NCBI RefSeq assembly: GCF_016907335.1
Contig: NZ_JAFBBT010000001.1
Span: 930,001-994,000, forward strand
Length of the DNA stretch: 64,000 nucleotides
Origin: Curtobacterium herbarum
Lineage (GTDB): Bacteria; Actinomycetota; Actinomycetes; Actinomycetales; Microbacteriaceae
Direction of reading: 5' to 3'
In this document: one piece after another, positions 63,722 through 64,000 of the stretch
Numbering within the stretch: position 1 is the stretch's first letter
How the letters are laid out: each line of letters begins with the position of its first letter
The notes under the pieces: generated by a model
Told to the model about the DNA's origin: nothing
Databases searched by the model: none
Seen by the model: only the letters and a program-made list of their open reading frames with translations
Translations under genes and position numbers: made by a program

Positions 63722-64000
63722 GACGCGCACCGCCGCCGACGCGCACCTCCGGTCGACGCCCGACGACGTCCTGTGGGGCCAGCTGCCGAGCCGCGACGAC
63801 GCCCCGGTCCGCACGGTCGCACCGGGCACCGTCGTGACCATCGACACCGTCAGCCACGAAGGGCTGCTGGCCGACCAGGGGTCCGACCCCGTGGCGTTCT
63901 TCGGGCGACACGGCGTCGAAGCGGGTCAGGTGCTGCAGGACGCGATCGACATCGTGCGGGACCTCGACCACGATCCCGCCCACGGGCCGCACGTCGTGTC
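63714..64000 (+). CDS. Acetamidase/formamidase-like protein, N-terminal part
   Basis: 95 residues are in the window and the gene runs off the end. It starts at GTG 63714, overlapping allB by 8 nt. LRSTPDDVLWGQLPSRDDAP followed by VAPGTVVTIDTVSHEGLL matches the opening of the acetamidase/formamidase family (H-W-x-x-L-P, then a V-x-P-G-x-x-V strand). Within an allantoin operon it may release ammonia from an amide intermediate. It is a paralogue of the gene at 53562, though of the longer-branch type with the SDPVAFFGRHGVE segment. Confidence 0.8.
   Translation, partial: MAETRTAADAHLRSTPDDVLWGQLPSRDDAPVRTVAPGTVVTIDTVSHEGLLADQGSDPVAFFGRHGVEAGQVLQDAIDIVRDLDHDPAHGPHVV

Overview
The window is high-GC DNA (about 70% G+C by eye) from an actinobacterium. 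The gene set and protein sequences (SipW-type export, FeS-type photolyase, Eis-like acetyltransferase, SufS-SufU, SorC regulators, many secreted or plant-sugar glycosidases) fit Microbacteriaceae, most likely a plant-associated Curtobacterium. The genus is an inference; no rRNA gene is present to test it. No tRNA, rRNA, CRISPR array, integrase or transposase was found.

Layout. 1-3.8 kb: end of a peptide-type ABC permease, an Eis-like acetyltransferase, an FeS-type photolyase/cryptochrome and an unknown gene. 3.9-6.8 kb: a four-gene minus-strand cluster of three exported proteins with alternative signal peptides and their SipW-type signal peptidase. 7.1-16.3 kb: PnuC, a NatAB-like ABC exporter, threonine aldolase, a phosphoesterase, an MDR oxidoreductase, and a second ABC exporter with a LolA/RseB-like secreted protein. 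16.5-22 kb: SorC regulator, DinB-like protein, MHS transporter, then a likely Zur-controlled divergent pair (degenerate CobW-like protein and cysteine-free L36) and a histidine phosphatase. 22-29.4 kb: glpD facing a SorC regulator across two inverted operators, an AraC regulator, alanine dehydrogenase, TspO and CorA. 29.5-38 kb: GH36 alpha-galactosidase, ClC channel, MT0933-like protein, sufS-sufU, secreted GH5 glycosidase and an alpha/beta hydrolase. 38-39 kb: MarR regulator facing a VOC protein.

39-43.2 kb is an accessory patch. It holds a partial duplication of the VOC gene, a remnant of a sugar O-acetyltransferase, an AT-richer TIR-domain gene (candidate anti-phage NADase), an Lsr2 C-terminal fragment and small membrane ORFans. 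43.4-51.7 kb: GNAT, P-loop kinase, a TetR-MFS-GH3 beta-glucoside unit, an LLM flavin monooxygenase, another GNAT and a GDSL hydrolase. 52.7-57.7 kb: VIT1-type metal transporter with a possible iron box, then an amide/peptide catabolic operon (formamidase, APC permease, prolyl-aminopeptidase-like hydrolase) facing a GntR regulator. 57.8-59.6 kb: a third ABC exporter. 59.9-64 kb: an allantoin/hydantoin operon (NCS1 permease, racemase, allantoinase, formamidase-like) behind a perfect 30-bp palindrome.

Two themes run through the window. First, 18 genes start 6-7 nt after a TANNNT hexamer, the layout expected of leaderless transcripts. Second, a family of intergenic hairpins shares the stem core GGGAGGC; two copies are identical over 46 bp.
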